From positions 40,301 to 104,300 of the forward strand of contig LNDO01000083.1 in NCBI GenBank assembly GCA_001465025.1: a stretch of 64,000 nt of DNA, given 5' to 3'. The notes below the pieces were generated by a model. That model searched no databases and was not told the DNA's origin. It was given only the letters and a program-made list of their open reading frames with translations. This stretch comes from Pseudomonas sp. Ga0074129. GTDB lineage: Bacteria; Pseudomonadota; Gammaproteobacteria; Pseudomonadales; Pseudomonadaceae. Position 1 is the stretch's first letter, and each line of letters begins with the position of its first letter. A program made the translations under genes and the position numbers. Positions 22,703 through 32,183 of the stretch are shown one piece after another.

Positions 22703-23668
22703 ATGCGCCGCACTCTTATCGCCCTGCTTGCAGCCTGCAGCTTTAACGCTGTAGCCGCCGATAACTGGAAACCCTTCCCTCACGACCAGAGCGCCTTTGA
22801 TTACTCAGGCGATAAGTTGCGCCAAGCTTGGCCGCAACTGACACGCGGTTTTGGCAACGACTATCCCTTCCCGGATGCCGACTGGGTCATCACCATGGCG
22901 ACCCGACATCCACAAGTGCTGGAAAAAACCGTAGAAGCAAACATCGGCTTCAGCGGCAAACCCGAAGAGGCCGAAATTTACGCGGCCAAGTTGCAAGACG
23001 TTTGGCGCTTGATGTTCCGGGGCGATTTTGCCGAAGCCAAGGAGCAAGGCCTGGCGCTGGGTGTGGGCGGACAAATCCCGGCCATGTTCGCTCAAGTGGT
23101 CTATGCCCTTTTTCTGGTGCCTGATCAGGCCGAAAAACACAAACTGCTTGAGGAAGTGATCAGCTACACCGATCAGGCCGGCGAACTGGTGCAAGCCGAC
23201 ACCGCGGCCCAGTTTGGTCGCGTGTATGCCAAGGCGCGTCTGGGTGAAGAACTCTCCGTGCCGGTGGTGCTTCAGCGCGGCTACACCACGCAAATCCCTA
23301 ACGAACTTAAAGCCCTACTCGCCAAGCACCCGCAACAGCCTTTTGCGCTGGCACTGTATGGCGGCTATGAAGCCGGGGTGATCCGTAAGGTCGGGAAAAT
23401 GGTCGGGCGCATGACCTATGGCGTCAGTACCGACAACATGGAGCAGTACTTCAGCCGCAGCTTCAAGGCGCAGGACAATCTGCCCATCGGTCATTACGAG
23501 TACGCCAACGCCTTGATGTACGTTTACGGCGATGACGAGCAAGAAAAAGCCCTTGCACACCTCAAACGCGCGGCGTCGATCAAACCGATCAACGCCATGG
23601 AAGCGCTGGAAGTGGCGCACGCCAAACGCCTGCTGGCCCAGTTCGAACAAACCCTGGCGCAAAACTAA
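22703..23668 (+). CDS. Secreted protein of unknown function, helical-repeat like
   Basis: 321 aa. A signal peptide (MRRTLIALLAACSFNAVAAD) is followed by a mature chain rich in alpha-helical stretches that look like TPR-type repeats, e.g. LAHLKRAASIKPINAMEALE near the C-terminus. The start at this ATG is preferred because the signal peptide begins there; the frame is open for 23 more codons upstream. I do not recognise the family. A bidirectional terminator follows immediately, so it is probably monocistronic. Confidence 0.75.
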   Translation: MRRTLIALLAACSFNAVAADNWKPFPHDQSAFDYSGDKLRQAWPQLTRGFGNDYPFPDADWVITMATRHPQVLEKTVEANIGFSGKPEEAEIYAAKLQDVWRLMFRGDFAEAKEQGLALGVGGQIPAMFAQVVYALFLVPDQAEKHKLLEEVISYTDQAGELVQADTAAQFGRVYAKARLGEELSVPVVLQRGYTTQIPNELKALLAKHPQQPFALALYGGYEAGVIRKVGKMVGRMTYGVSTDNMEQYFSRSFKAQDNLPIGHYEYANALMYVYGDDEQEKALAHLKRAASIKPINAMEALEVAHAKRLLAQFEQTLAQN

Positions 23669-23680
23669 CCCCGCCTAAAC

Positions 23681-23713
23681 GAAAGAAGGCTGCCAATCGG
23701 CAGCCTTCTTCGT
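23681..23713. terminator. Bidirectional terminator
   Basis: AAGAAGGCTGCC, loop AATC, GGCAGCCTTCTT: a 12-bp perfect stem with A-rich and T-rich ends, between two convergent genes. Confidence 0.88.
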
Positions 23714-23728
23714 TTGGGGTTAACGCAA

Positions 23729-23905
23729 TTACTGCTTGGCCCGCTCCAGCGGCTCCAATTGTGCCCACAGGGCCTGCGCCTCTTCCGTGAGCATGGAGTA
23801 ACTGCGGATATCACCGTTGCGTTGCGCCTGCATCGCCTCTTCCAGCTTGGCACTGTATTGCTTGCGTAATTTCTTCGCAGGGTCGCTCTTGAACAAACCG
23901 AACAT
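23729..23905 (-). CDS. Small DUF6435-like protein
   Basis: 58 aa. It begins MFGLFKSDPAKKLRKQYSAK and continues as one charged amphipathic helix region (LEEAMQAQRNGDIRSYSMLT). This matches my memory of the DUF6435 small proteins common in marine and pseudomonad genomes; function unknown. I chose the ATG with GAGG upstream; a TTG two codons earlier is possible. Confidence 0.7.
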   Translation of the reverse strand: MFGLFKSDPAKKLRKQYSAKLEEAMQAQRNGDIRSYSMLTEEAQALWAQLEPLERAKQ

Positions 23906-24013
23906 ACTCAATGCCTCTGTCGAGAAGGATTACCCGGTCAGGTAGAACAACAGCTTAATCCAGCTAAACAGCCAGCAGACGGCTCAGATGTAACAAGCTG
24001 ATAACACCTTGGT

Positions 24014-24640
24014 TTAACTCACGCTCTGCTCGCGTAGCGTCTGCAAGGCCTGCGACATTTTTGCCGCAGGCACACGCTGCAAGCTGCACAGCAGATCGTG
24101 GGAAATCTCGGCAATGCCATGCCGCTCGTGCAATAAGGCCGCCATAAAGCAGGTGAGGTTGGCCGCCATCTCGGCGTCGGCCAGTGCGCGGTGCGCCTTG
24201 CCGGTGTCCGGCAGCCCCACCCAACGATTCAGGTTGCCCAGCTTGTGACTGGGGGCCATCGGCAGCAGTCGGCGCGACAGTAACAACGAGCAGGCAAACG
24301 GCTGCACGCGCTTACGACGAATAAGCGCCAGCTCGGCATCCCAAAACTTCTGATCAAAACTGGCGTTGTGCGCCAGCAGCGGTCGCTCGCCGACAAACTC
24401 AGCGACCTCCTGCATCACCTGCGCAGCAGGCGGCGCGCTGCGCACCATGGCATTAGTGATGCCGGTGAGCTGCTCAATAAAGGGCGGCACCCAGGCACCG
24501 CTGTTCATCAGGCTCTGGTAACGCGCCACAATCTGCCCGCCCTCGACGATCACCACGCCTATTTCCGTCGCGCGCGCCTGCTGAGCAGGCGACATGCCGG
24601 TGGTTTCAAAGTCGAGTACAGCAATGGAATCAGCCAGCAT
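24014..24640 (-). CDS. 3'-5' exonuclease, DnaQ-like (DEDDh)
   Basis: 208 aa. Exo I has VLDFETTGMS (Asp, Glu), Exo II has HNASFDQKFWDAE (Asp) and Exo III has HRALADAEMAA (His, Asp), so all DEDDh metal ligands are present. The size and absence of other domains fit a stand-alone epsilon-like or RNase T-like exonuclease. It is followed after 3 bases upstream by the NYN-domain gene, so the two may be cotranscribed. Confidence 0.87.
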   Translation of the reverse strand: MLADSIAVLDFETTGMSPAQQARATEIGVVIVEGGQIVARYQSLMNSGAWVPPFIEQLTGITNAMVRSAPPAAQVMQEVAEFVGERPLLAHNASFDQKFWDAELALIRRKRVQPFACSLLLSRRLLPMAPSHKLGNLNRWVGLPDTGKAHRALADAEMAANLTCFMAALLHERHGIAEISHDLLCSLQRVPAAKMSQALQTLREQSVS

Positions 24641-24643
24641 TAA

Positions 24644-25123
24644 TCAGTTTCTCAGCAACAGACTGCCTTCAATCGGCACATAACGACTGGCCGCGCGCAC
24701 CAACGATTGCGCCGTCAGCCCCGGCACACCGTACGCGACGGCCTCAACGCCATAACTGCCACGAATCTTGTCCAGCAACAGGTCGAAATCACCGTCACCG
24801 GAAGCCAGCACCACCTCATCCACACGCGGCGCGGCGTCCATGATGTCGATGGTGATGCCCACATCCCAATCGCCTTTGGCCGAACCATCGCTGCGCTGGA
24901 TAAACGGCTTGAGCTTCACGCTAAAGCCGAGGTTGCGCAGGATCTGCTGAAACTGCTGCTGCTTGTGATCGCCACGGTCGATGGCGTAGGCATAGGCCTC
25001 AACAATCTGCCCGTGCTGACTGATGTCCGCCCACAACGCGGCGTAATTGAAGTGGCAGCCATAGGCCTGGCGCACGGTGTAGTAGAGGTTTTGTACATCG
25101 GCGAAAACGGCGATTTTCTTCAC
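24644..25123 (-). CDS. NYN domain protein (LabA/DUF88-like)
   Basis: 159 aa PIN-like nuclease fold. Conserved acidic residues are in VFADVQNLYYTV, GDWDVGITIDIMD and VLASGDGDFDLLLDKI, the classical LabA/DUF88 pattern. Family members are thought to be RNA-directed nucleases, but no substrate is known for this clade. It sits with a DnaQ-like exonuclease, so both genes of the pair may act on nucleic acid. Confidence 0.85.
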   Translation of the reverse strand: MKKIAVFADVQNLYYTVRQAYGCHFNYAALWADISQHGQIVEAYAYAIDRGDHKQQQFQQILRNLGFSVKLKPFIQRSDGSAKGDWDVGITIDIMDAAPRVDEVVLASGDGDFDLLLDKIRGSYGVEAVAYGVPGLTAQSLVRAASRYVPIEGSLLLRN

Positions 25124-25307
25124 CGGTAATCCTCATAGCAGGGCAATAAGCGCCAGGCAGTATGCCAGAAGGCAACCTACAACGACCGAAGCAACGGCCA
25201 AACGCGCATCACAGAAAAACCTGGCCACGTTTGTGCGCCTGAAGAAATTGGAGCACCCGCAGCAATCGGCTAGAGTGCGCTGGCTCCTTCCTACGCATGC
25301 GACCACG

Positions 25308-25970
25308 ATGAACATACTCACTGCCCTGCGCGACGCCTGGTACTTCTTTACCCATAACCTGACGGCCATTGCCTGCCTTTGCTTGCCGTTGATCGTTTTG
25401 GAAGGTTTGCTGCTGCAGCAGGTCGACCAGCTGACGGATTCGGCGTCGACGTTGCAGTGGCGCTTGCTGGCGGGGCTGCTGTTTTATCCGATCTACAGCG
25501 CGGCGCTGATCCTGTTTTTGGATGCGCGCAGCCGGGGCGCATCGCCACGCCTGCTCGACTTGCTGGCAGCCGGCCTGCGCCTGTGGCCAAGCTTTGCCCT
25601 GCTGGCGGGCATCAGCACCTTTGCGATTGTGCTGGGGGCTTACCTGTTTGTGCTGCCGGGGCTGTGGCTGATGGTCAAGCTGGCCTTTGCCGAATACCTG
25701 TTGGTACTGCGCGGGCTCAGCCCACTCAAAGCGCTACAGGAAAGCTTCACCCTCACTACCGGCTATTTCTGGCCCATGCTCGGCTGCATCCTGGGCATCA
25801 TGTTGCCGCTGTGGCTACTGGATGGCTGGAGCCAAAGCAACCCGGCCTTCGAAAGTAATGCACTGGCGAGTTTGGCGCTCGATTGCCTGAGCCGCTTTGC
25901 GCAACTGTTCTCGACCGTGGTGCTGTTCCGTTTGTTTATGCTGCGCAGCCTCAAAGCCAACAGCGAATGA
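25308..25970 (+). CDS. YciC-family (UPF0259) inner-membrane protein
   Basis: 220 aa with about five to six hydrophobic segments. It begins MNILTALRDAWYFFTHNLTA and contains the YciC-like stretch GLWLMVKLAFAEYLLVLRGL. The start is the first ATG that leads into the hydrophobic part; the frame extends 25 codons upstream without family-like sequence. Function unknown. Confidence 0.75.
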   Translation: MNILTALRDAWYFFTHNLTAIACLCLPLIVLEGLLLQQVDQLTDSASTLQWRLLAGLLFYPIYSAALILFLDARSRGASPRLLDLLAAGLRLWPSFALLAGISTFAIVLGAYLFVLPGLWLMVKLAFAEYLLVLRGLSPLKALQESFTLTTGYFWPMLGCILGIMLPLWLLDGWSQSNPAFESNALASLALDCLSRFAQLFSTVVLFRLFMLRSLKANSE

Positions 25971-25981
25971 CCGCGACGCGC

Positions 25982-26815
25982 TCAGCGCGGTGGCTTTAGA
26001 CCGGACAAACGCGGCAGCAAGATACGCTCAAAAACCCGCGGGAAGAAACGCGCCAGAAGCCGGGCTCGCCAGTCGACATTGGACAGTACCAGCAGCCGAC
26101 GCCGTTTCAGCGCGCCCTGAAAAATGGCTTCGGCCACATCCTGTGGCGATGCCACCTGCCCCATCGCCAGCGGCGGCTGCGCGGCCACCGAGCCATCGCC
26201 CACCAGCGCATTCTTGCGCAGGTCGGTGGCGGTAAAACCGGGGCACACCAGCATCACATTGACGCCCGAGCCTTTGAGCTCAAAGCGCAGCGTTTCAAAC
26301 AACCCATGCAAGGCATGTTTGCTGGCGTTATAAGCGCTGCGGTAGAGCAATGGGGCAAAGCCGGAGAGCGAGCTGAGCACGATGATCTGCCCACCACGCG
26401 CGATCAGGCTGGGCAAGGCGGCCTTGGTACAGTGCAACGCGCCGAAATAGTTGACGGCCATGATGCGCTGGAAAACAGCCAATTCCGTGTCGGCAAAGCT
26501 GCTGCGGTGGGTGATGCCGGCATTGTTGACCAGCACATCAATGCCGCCAAAACGCTCAACCGTCAGCGCCATGGCTTGAGCCACGGCGGCGGCATCGGCC
26601 ACATCGCACAGCACGCCCAACGCTTCGACGTTGTGGTGATCGGCCAGGTGCTGCACCAGGCTGTCGAGCGCCTGCTGCTGCAGGTCAAAAATCACCACGC
26701 GTGCACCGGCTTGCGCCAGACGCATGGCCAGTGCGCGGCCGATCCCGGCACAGCCGCCAGTAATCACCACCACCTTGCGGTCAAACACCTTATTGGCGAA
26801 CACCTTGCGGTACAT
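25982..26815 (-). CDS. Short-chain dehydrogenase/reductase
   Basis: 277 aa Rossmann oxidoreductase. The cofactor loop TGGCAGIGRALA is near residue 20, VNNAGITHRSSFADTELAVF follows, and the catalytic YNASK pair is near residue 160. The C-terminal part (LLARFFPRVFERILLPRL) resembles the membrane-associated classical SDRs often found near lipid genes. I use the ATG at MYRKVF; a frame with 22 more residues is unlikely. Convergent with the YciC-like gene. Confidence 0.88.
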   Translation of the reverse strand: MYRKVFANKVFDRKVVVITGGCAGIGRALAMRLAQAGARVVIFDLQQQALDSLVQHLADHHNVEALGVLCDVADAAAVAQAMALTVERFGGIDVLVNNAGITHRSSFADTELAVFQRIMAVNYFGALHCTKAALPSLIARGGQIIVLSSLSGFAPLLYRSAYNASKHALHGLFETLRFELKGSGVNVMLVCPGFTATDLRKNALVGDGSVAAQPPLAMGQVASPQDVAEAIFQGALKRRRLLVLSNVDWRARLLARFFPRVFERILLPRLSGLKPPR

Positions 26816-27011
26816 ATATGGCCCCTGTGTCTGCTTCGCGGTGCATTTACTACACCTTGTTGGCGACGCCTCTGCAACCACCTGCGACCGTTTGAAGGCG
26901 CAAGCCCGCGCACAACATGCCGTGCGAAAACCCGCTGGTCAGATCGGCATACGCACGCATCTCCGGTATGCTCGTTCGCTCAGCATAGTCCAGCCATAAG
27001 CGATTCCGTCC

Positions 27012-28103
27012 ATGTCACTGCCCCGCCCTCTGCGCCTGTTTTTACTCAGTGTGGCCAGCCTGGTCTGCGGCACAGCAGCCTTGATTTACAGCCTGACCTG
27101 GCACCCCGCTGCGCGCGAACGCGCCGACGTAAACTGCCCGGCCAGCGCACCGATCTTGCAACCTGGCCAGGCCTTGAAAGTCATGAGCTGGAATGTGCAG
27201 TACCTGGCGGGCAAGGGCTATGTCTTCTGGTACGACCTGGCTGACGGCAGCGGACCCGACCGGCGCCCCAGCGCTGCCGATCTAGCCATCACGCTGGATG
27301 AAGTGACCCGCGTATTACGCGATGCGCAGCCCGATATTATTCTGCTGCAAGAACTGCACAACGGCGCCAAAGCCACGGACTACCAAAACCAACTTGCCCT
27401 GCTGCAAGAGCGCCTGAGCGACCTCTACCCTTGCAGCACACAGGCTTTTTACTGGAAGGCGGCCTTCGTCCCGCACCCGAAAATTCTGGGCAGCGTCGGC
27501 ATGCAACTGGGTACTCTCAGCCGCTTTCAGATCAACCGCAGCGAACGCCTGCAGTTGCCCAAGATGCCCGCCGACCCCATCAGTCGGCAGTTCAATCTCA
27601 AACGCGCCTTGCTGGTGAGTCATTTGCCAATTCGCGGAGGTGGCGAACTGGCGGCCATCAACACCCACCTGGATGCCTTCGCACAAGGCAACGACACCAT
27701 GCAGCGTCAGGTGGCGATGACCCGCAGCCTGCTTGACCAACTTCAGGCCGAGGGCACGCCCTGGGTACTGGGTGGCGATTTCAACCTATTGCCACCCGGC
27801 CAATATGCCAGCCTGCCCCCCAGCCAACGCAGTTGGTACAGCCCCGACAGCGAATTGCAGAGCCTGGCCGAACGCTTTGCCATGGTGCCGGCGCTGCACG
27901 ATGCCAACGGCGATGAGCAAGCCCGCTGGTACACCCACATTCCTAACGACCCGGCGATCAAGACCGCGGACCGCACCCTCGATTACCTGTTTTACAGCCC
28001 GCAACTGACCTTGCTCGACGCCCATGTGCGCCAGCAGGACACGCTGCGCATCTCCGACCATTTGCCCGTGGTCGCGCGGTTTTTATTACCCACTCAAGAC
28101 TGA
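27012..28103 (+). CDS. Endonuclease/exonuclease/phosphatase family hydrolase
   Basis: 363 aa. An N-terminal hydrophobic segment (LFLLSVASLVCGTAALIYSL) anchors or exports it. The EEP core then shows MSWNVQYLAG, ILLQELHNGAK, INTHLDAFAQGNDT, GGDFNLLPPGQ and the final SDHLPVVARF, which carry the usual Asn, Glu, His, Asp and His of this metal-dependent fold. Substrate (nucleic acid, inositol phosphate or sphingomyelin-like lipid) cannot be told. Confidence 0.85.
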   Translation: MSLPRPLRLFLLSVASLVCGTAALIYSLTWHPAARERADVNCPASAPILQPGQALKVMSWNVQYLAGKGYVFWYDLADGSGPDRRPSAADLAITLDEVTRVLRDAQPDIILLQELHNGAKATDYQNQLALLQERLSDLYPCSTQAFYWKAAFVPHPKILGSVGMQLGTLSRFQINRSERLQLPKMPADPISRQFNLKRALLVSHLPIRGGGELAAINTHLDAFAQGNDTMQRQVAMTRSLLDQLQAEGTPWVLGGDFNLLPPGQYASLPPSQRSWYSPDSELQSLAERFAMVPALHDANGDEQARWYTHIPNDPAIKTADRTLDYLFYSPQLTLLDAHVRQQDTLRISDHLPVVARFLLPTQD

Positions 28104-28206
28104 GTTTTACTGCAAGGTTCTGGACAAAGCCCGGCGCGCCTGGCCATATTCAAACTGTCACATTACCCACATAAAAGACGGCTTTAGCCGCGGTGCCTAA
28201 CCCCCA

Positions 28207-28950
28207 ATGCCACAGTTACTCTGCCTTATGCTGCTTGCCGCGCTGTACAGCGGGAACTGCATCGCTACTGACGCCAATGACCCACGCCCAGTGGTGCAGG
28301 TTGGTTTTTACGAGTTTCCGCCTTACTCCTACAGCGACAGCCAGGGCCGCCCTCAGGGAGCCATCCTCAAACTCAGCGAACGCCTGCTGGAACATGCCGG
28401 CTACCGCGCGCAAGTGCGCTCCTATCCCAGCGCGCGGCTGTATAACGGTCTGGAAGAGGGCACCGTGCATGTCTGGCCCGGCGCGGCGGGAAAAGTCGCG
28501 CTGCGCGAACACACCCTGGAAAGCCGCACCACGCTCGGCGAGATCGTCCTTAATCTGTACTTTCGCCGCGACACGCTAATGCCGCGCCTACCAGAGGACC
28601 TCAAAGGCCGTGGCGTCATCGTGATCAACGGCTACACCTACTGGCAAGGCATCAACCAGATCCTGGCAGACCCCGCACTGGCCATCCAGCAACACCGCAC
28701 CGGCACGCATACCGCCGCTTTGGAAATGCTGCAACGACGCCGCGGCGACTTTCTGCTCGATTACCAAACCCCGGTGGATCAGGCGCGCACGCGTTTGGGC
28801 ATGTCCGAGTTGCCGTATATCGAGCTGCAACGTATCCCCACGAAATGGATCGTCTCGCGCCACGCTCCCGGCGCCGAAGCGCTGCGTGACGCACTGGACC
28901 GGGCCTATGCCGAACTGCAGGCGGCCGGCGAAGACCTGCGCCTGCCCTAA
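28207..28950 (+). CDS. Periplasmic solute-binding protein (SBP_bac_3-like)
   Basis: 247 aa. A signal sequence (MPQLLCLMLLAALYSGNCIA) precedes QVGFYEFPPYSYSDSQGRPQ and GAILKLSERLLEHAGY, the N-lobe pattern of polar amino-acid-type binding proteins. There is no ABC permease or ATPase next to it, so it is an orphan of the kind that may feed a sensor or be a remnant receptor. Ligand unknown. Confidence 0.78.
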   Translation: MPQLLCLMLLAALYSGNCIATDANDPRPVVQVGFYEFPPYSYSDSQGRPQGAILKLSERLLEHAGYRAQVRSYPSARLYNGLEEGTVHVWPGAAGKVALREHTLESRTTLGEIVLNLYFRRDTLMPRLPEDLKGRGVIVINGYTYWQGINQILADPALAIQQHRTGTHTAALEMLQRRRGDFLLDYQTPVDQARTRLGMSELPYIELQRIPTKWIVSRHAPGAEALRDALDRAYAELQAAGEDLRLP

Positions 28951-28977
28951 AACGCGCTGATCCATTAGCCGCAACGC

Positions 28978-31512
28978 TTACTTGCGCGGCTTAGCCCGCG
29001 CGGTGGGCTCGGCGATCAGCGGGTCATCGGGCCAGTAATGTTTGGGGTAGCGCCCTTTTAAATCTTTCTTCACCTCGGCATAGGTGCTGCGCCAGAAGTT
29101 GGCCAGGTCTTGCGTGACCTGCACCGGCCGGCGCGCCGGCGACAGCAGATGCAATTTCACCACCTGCCGGCCGCCGGCGATGCGCGGTGTATCCGCCAGG
29201 CCGAATAACTCCTGCAAACGCACCGCCAACACCGGCGGCTGCTCGCTGTAGTCAAGACTGATACGCGAGCCGGACGGTACGTTCAGGCTGCGCGGGGCCA
29301 GCTCATCAAGGCGCTGCGGCAAGGGCCAGGGCAGTAGGTTGTGCAAGATGCCGGACAGGTCCAGGTTGGCGAAATGACTGAGCCGGGTGACGTTATCCAG
29401 ATAGGGTTGCAACCACTGCTCCAGGTTGGCCAGCAACACCGCATCACTGACATCCGGCCACTCGCTGGTCTGCGCCGCGCCAAGGTCCAAGGCGCGTAAC
29501 AACGCCACTCGCGCTTGCCACTGGCGCAACTCGGGCGTCCACGGCAGCAGCGCCAATCCCTTGCGCCGCACCAGGCCGAGCATGGCCCGGCTACGCTGCT
29601 GCGCATCCAGCCCGGTCAGCGCTTCACGCGCCAGCACCAGCTCGCCGACTTTGCGCTGGCGCTCGGCCAACAGCGCGCCTTCGCGCTCATCCCAGTCGAG
29701 TACCTCCAGGGTGCTCACCTGCTCCGCCAGCACGTTGTCAAACAACTGCGGTTGCAGTTCCGCCGCCAGGTAGATGCGCTCCTCGCGCTGCCCCAGCCGA
29801 CTGCCGAGATCCGCCACCACCAGCCAGCGGTGTTTCATCAGCCCATCGGCTTCGGCAAACAGCGCTGCGCGGCCATTGGCCAGGCGGTATTCAGCGCCAC
29901 CGTCACGGCGTTGCTGGGCGATCCGATCGGGATAAGCAAAGGCCAACAACGCGCCCAACCAACGCGGATGCTCAGGGTCACTGACGGTCTGCCGACTCGG
30001 CAGTTTTTTCAGGTAGCCCTGAAACTGCCGCGCCAGTTGCCGCGCGCGCTGCACCGCCCCCTGAGCGCCACGGGCCGCACGCGCCTCCCCCGCCAACAGG
30101 GCCAGACGGCTGTGCAGGTCTGCCCCCACACCCCGCAGCAGGTCACGCTCGCCGAGCAAGGCGGCGAGGTCACAGGCCAACGCGCCCAAACCCAACGCCT
30201 GACCGCGCAGCAACAAATGCGCAATACGCGGATGCGTCGGCAGTTCGGCCATGGCCTGGCCGTGCGCCGTAATCCGGCCTTGGGCATCCACCGCACCGAG
30301 GCGCACCAGCAGGTCCAGGGCCTGGGCATAGGCGGCCGCAGGCGGCGGATCAAGCCAGATCAGCTCAGCCGGGGTAACGCCCCAACGCACCAGTTGCAGC
30401 GCCAATCCGGCCAGATCAGCCTGGAGGATTTCGGCGCTGCTGTAGGCCGCCAACTGCTCATGCTGGGCCTGCGACCACAAGCGATAACACACGCCGGACT
30501 GCAAACGACCGGCGCGGCCGCTGCGTTGAGTGGCCGAAGCCCGCGAGATGCGTTGCGTGTCCAGGCGGGTCATGCCGCTGTTGGGGTCAAAACGCGGCAC
30601 CCGCGCCAACCCGGCATCGACCACCACGCGCACGCCGTCGATGGTCAGGCTGGTTTCGGCGATATTGGTCGCCAGCACCACTTTGCGCATGCCGGGCGGT
30701 GCTGGATCGATGGCGGCGCGCTGAGCGTTTAAATCCAACTCGCCGTGCAAGGGACAGAGCAGAATATCGGGCCGCCCCTCCAGGGATTGCGCCAACTGCT
30801 CAGCCACCCGGCGAATCTCAGCCTGACCGGGCAGAAACACCAAGAGGCTGCCCGGCTCGTCTGCCAGCGCCTGCAACACGGTTTGCAGCACTTTCGGCTC
30901 GACCCATTCGCCCACCTGCCACGGTGCGCCCCAGCGAATATCGACCGGGAACATGCGCCCTTCGCTGCGCAGCACCGGCGCATCGCCCAGCAAAGCGGCC
31001 AGACGTTCGCCTTCTAGGGTGGCGGACATCAGCAGCACTTTCAGTGGCAGCTCGCCGGATTCAGGCCCGCGCAGCATGGCCCGCCCGTTAAGGGTCAGCG
31101 CTAGGGCCAGATCAGCATCCAGACTGCGCTCGTGGTACTCATCGAAAATAACCAGCCCAACGCCGTCCAGCGCCGGATCGTCCTGCAGCCGCCGGGCCAG
31201 AATGCCCTCGGTCACCACTTCAATGCGGGTACGCGGGCCGACCTTGCTGTCCAAGCGAATGCGATAACCGACGGTTTCGCCAACCGTTTCCCCCAGCTCA
31301 CTGGCCAGCCGCTCCGCCGCTGCCCGCGCGGCCAAACGGCGCGGTTCCAGCATGATGATGCGCTGCCCTGCCAGCCAAGGCTGATCCAGCATGGCCAGCG
31401 GCACGCGGGTGGTTTTACCGGCACCGGGCGGTGCTTCCAGCACGGCTTCATCACGCAGCGACAAGGCCTGGCACAACGCAGGCAGCAGCACATCAATAGG
31501 CAGGGAATTCAT
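28978..31512 (-). CDS. hrpB: ATP-dependent helicase HrpB
   Basis: DEAH-type RNA helicase of 844 aa, standard length. It shows Walker A APPGAGKTTRVP near residue 28, DEAH-box variant DEYHERSLDADLA, motif III SATLEGERLA and motif VI QRSGRAGR. The C-terminal HrpB domain ends KHYWPDDPLIAEPTARAKPR, a known HrpB hallmark. Biological role in Pseudomonas is not settled. Confidence 0.95.
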   Translation of the reverse strand: MNSLPIDVLLPALCQALSLRDEAVLEAPPGAGKTTRVPLAMLDQPWLAGQRIIMLEPRRLAARAAAERLASELGETVGETVGYRIRLDSKVGPRTRIEVVTEGILARRLQDDPALDGVGLVIFDEYHERSLDADLALALTLNGRAMLRGPESGELPLKVLLMSATLEGERLAALLGDAPVLRSEGRMFPVDIRWGAPWQVGEWVEPKVLQTVLQALADEPGSLLVFLPGQAEIRRVAEQLAQSLEGRPDILLCPLHGELDLNAQRAAIDPAPPGMRKVVLATNIAETSLTIDGVRVVVDAGLARVPRFDPNSGMTRLDTQRISRASATQRSGRAGRLQSGVCYRLWSQAQHEQLAAYSSAEILQADLAGLALQLVRWGVTPAELIWLDPPPAAAYAQALDLLVRLGAVDAQGRITAHGQAMAELPTHPRIAHLLLRGQALGLGALACDLAALLGERDLLRGVGADLHSRLALLAGEARAARGAQGAVQRARQLARQFQGYLKKLPSRQTVSDPEHPRWLGALLAFAYPDRIAQQRRDGGAEYRLANGRAALFAEADGLMKHRWLVVADLGSRLGQREERIYLAAELQPQLFDNVLAEQVSTLEVLDWDEREGALLAERQRKVGELVLAREALTGLDAQQRSRAMLGLVRRKGLALLPWTPELRQWQARVALLRALDLGAAQTSEWPDVSDAVLLANLEQWLQPYLDNVTRLSHFANLDLSGILHNLLPWPLPQRLDELAPRSLNVPSGSRISLDYSEQPPVLAVRLQELFGLADTPRIAGGRQVVKLHLLSPARRPVQVTQDLANFWRSTYAEVKKDLKGRYPKHYWPDDPLIAEPTARAKPRK

Positions 31513-31687
31513 GCAGGCTCCAGTTAAGGTCGGCGATTATAACGGCGAACCTGTTGGCCATTGCTGCTGTCTGAACTGCAGGCAATGTTGACGGCAGGCA
31601 AGCGCAGTCGCCGAGCAACGCCCGACGCAGCAGCATTGCCACGCTGGCATTGATATAGTTGCGCCACTTTTTCCAAGGAGATGTTCA

Positions 31688-32107
31688 ATGCGCACCCAAA
31701 CCCGCGTTATCGGTGGCCTTCTCGTCGCCACCCTGTTCACCCAACTGACCGCCTGCGGCACGCTGTTTTACCCGGAACGTCGTGGCCAGATTGAAGGCCG
31801 TATCGACCCGGCCGTGGCGGGGCTCAATGCCATCGGCATCCTGTTTTATGTCCTGCCGGGGCTGATTGCCTTTGGCATCGACTTTGCGACCGGAGCCATC
31901 TACCTGCCTGGCGGACTGACCTCACACGTCGATCCGCAAAAGCTGGAGAACCTGGTCGATGCCAACGGCCAGATTGATCGGGCCAAGCTTAAGGCGCTGA
32001 TTGAGCAGCAAACTGGCCACAGCCTGCCCCTTGACCAACCCAACCTGATGCAACACCACGGCAGCGCTGAGCAATTGGCCCTGTACGGGCTGCGCCCAGC
32101 CGCCTGA
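31688..32107 (+). CDS. Small lipoprotein with central membrane-like segment
   Basis: 139 aa. The lipobox QLTACGTL gives a lipidated Cys near residue 23. A hydrophobic stretch LNAIGILFYVLPGLIAFGID follows and the C-terminus is polar. A strong ribosome site (AAGGAGATGTTC) precedes the ATG. Similar short proteins occur widely in Pseudomonas and are sometimes mislabelled as polynucleotide phosphorylase; function unknown. It ends at a clear terminator. Confidence 0.75.
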   Translation: MRTQTRVIGGLLVATLFTQLTACGTLFYPERRGQIEGRIDPAVAGLNAIGILFYVLPGLIAFGIDFATGAIYLPGGLTSHVDPQKLENLVDANGQIDRAKLKALIEQQTGHSLPLDQPNLMQHHGSAEQLALYGLRPAA

Positions 32108-32113
32108 TGCACC

Positions 32114-32142
32114 TTAAGCCCGCCTTCACGGCGGGCTTTTTC
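32114..32142 (+). terminator. Terminator after small lipoprotein gene
   Basis: AAGCCCGCC, short loop, GGCGGGCTTTTT: a 7-8 bp GC stem plus T5. Confidence 0.85.
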
Positions 32143-32183
32143 GCGCTAGCATTGCTCAAAACTGCCTTGCCTTCGGAAACCCT

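Noticed and set aside
29515-30732. Plus-strand frame of 405 codons opposite hrpB
   Set aside because: Shadow of the helicase gene; Gln/Arg-rich low-complexity text with no motifs.
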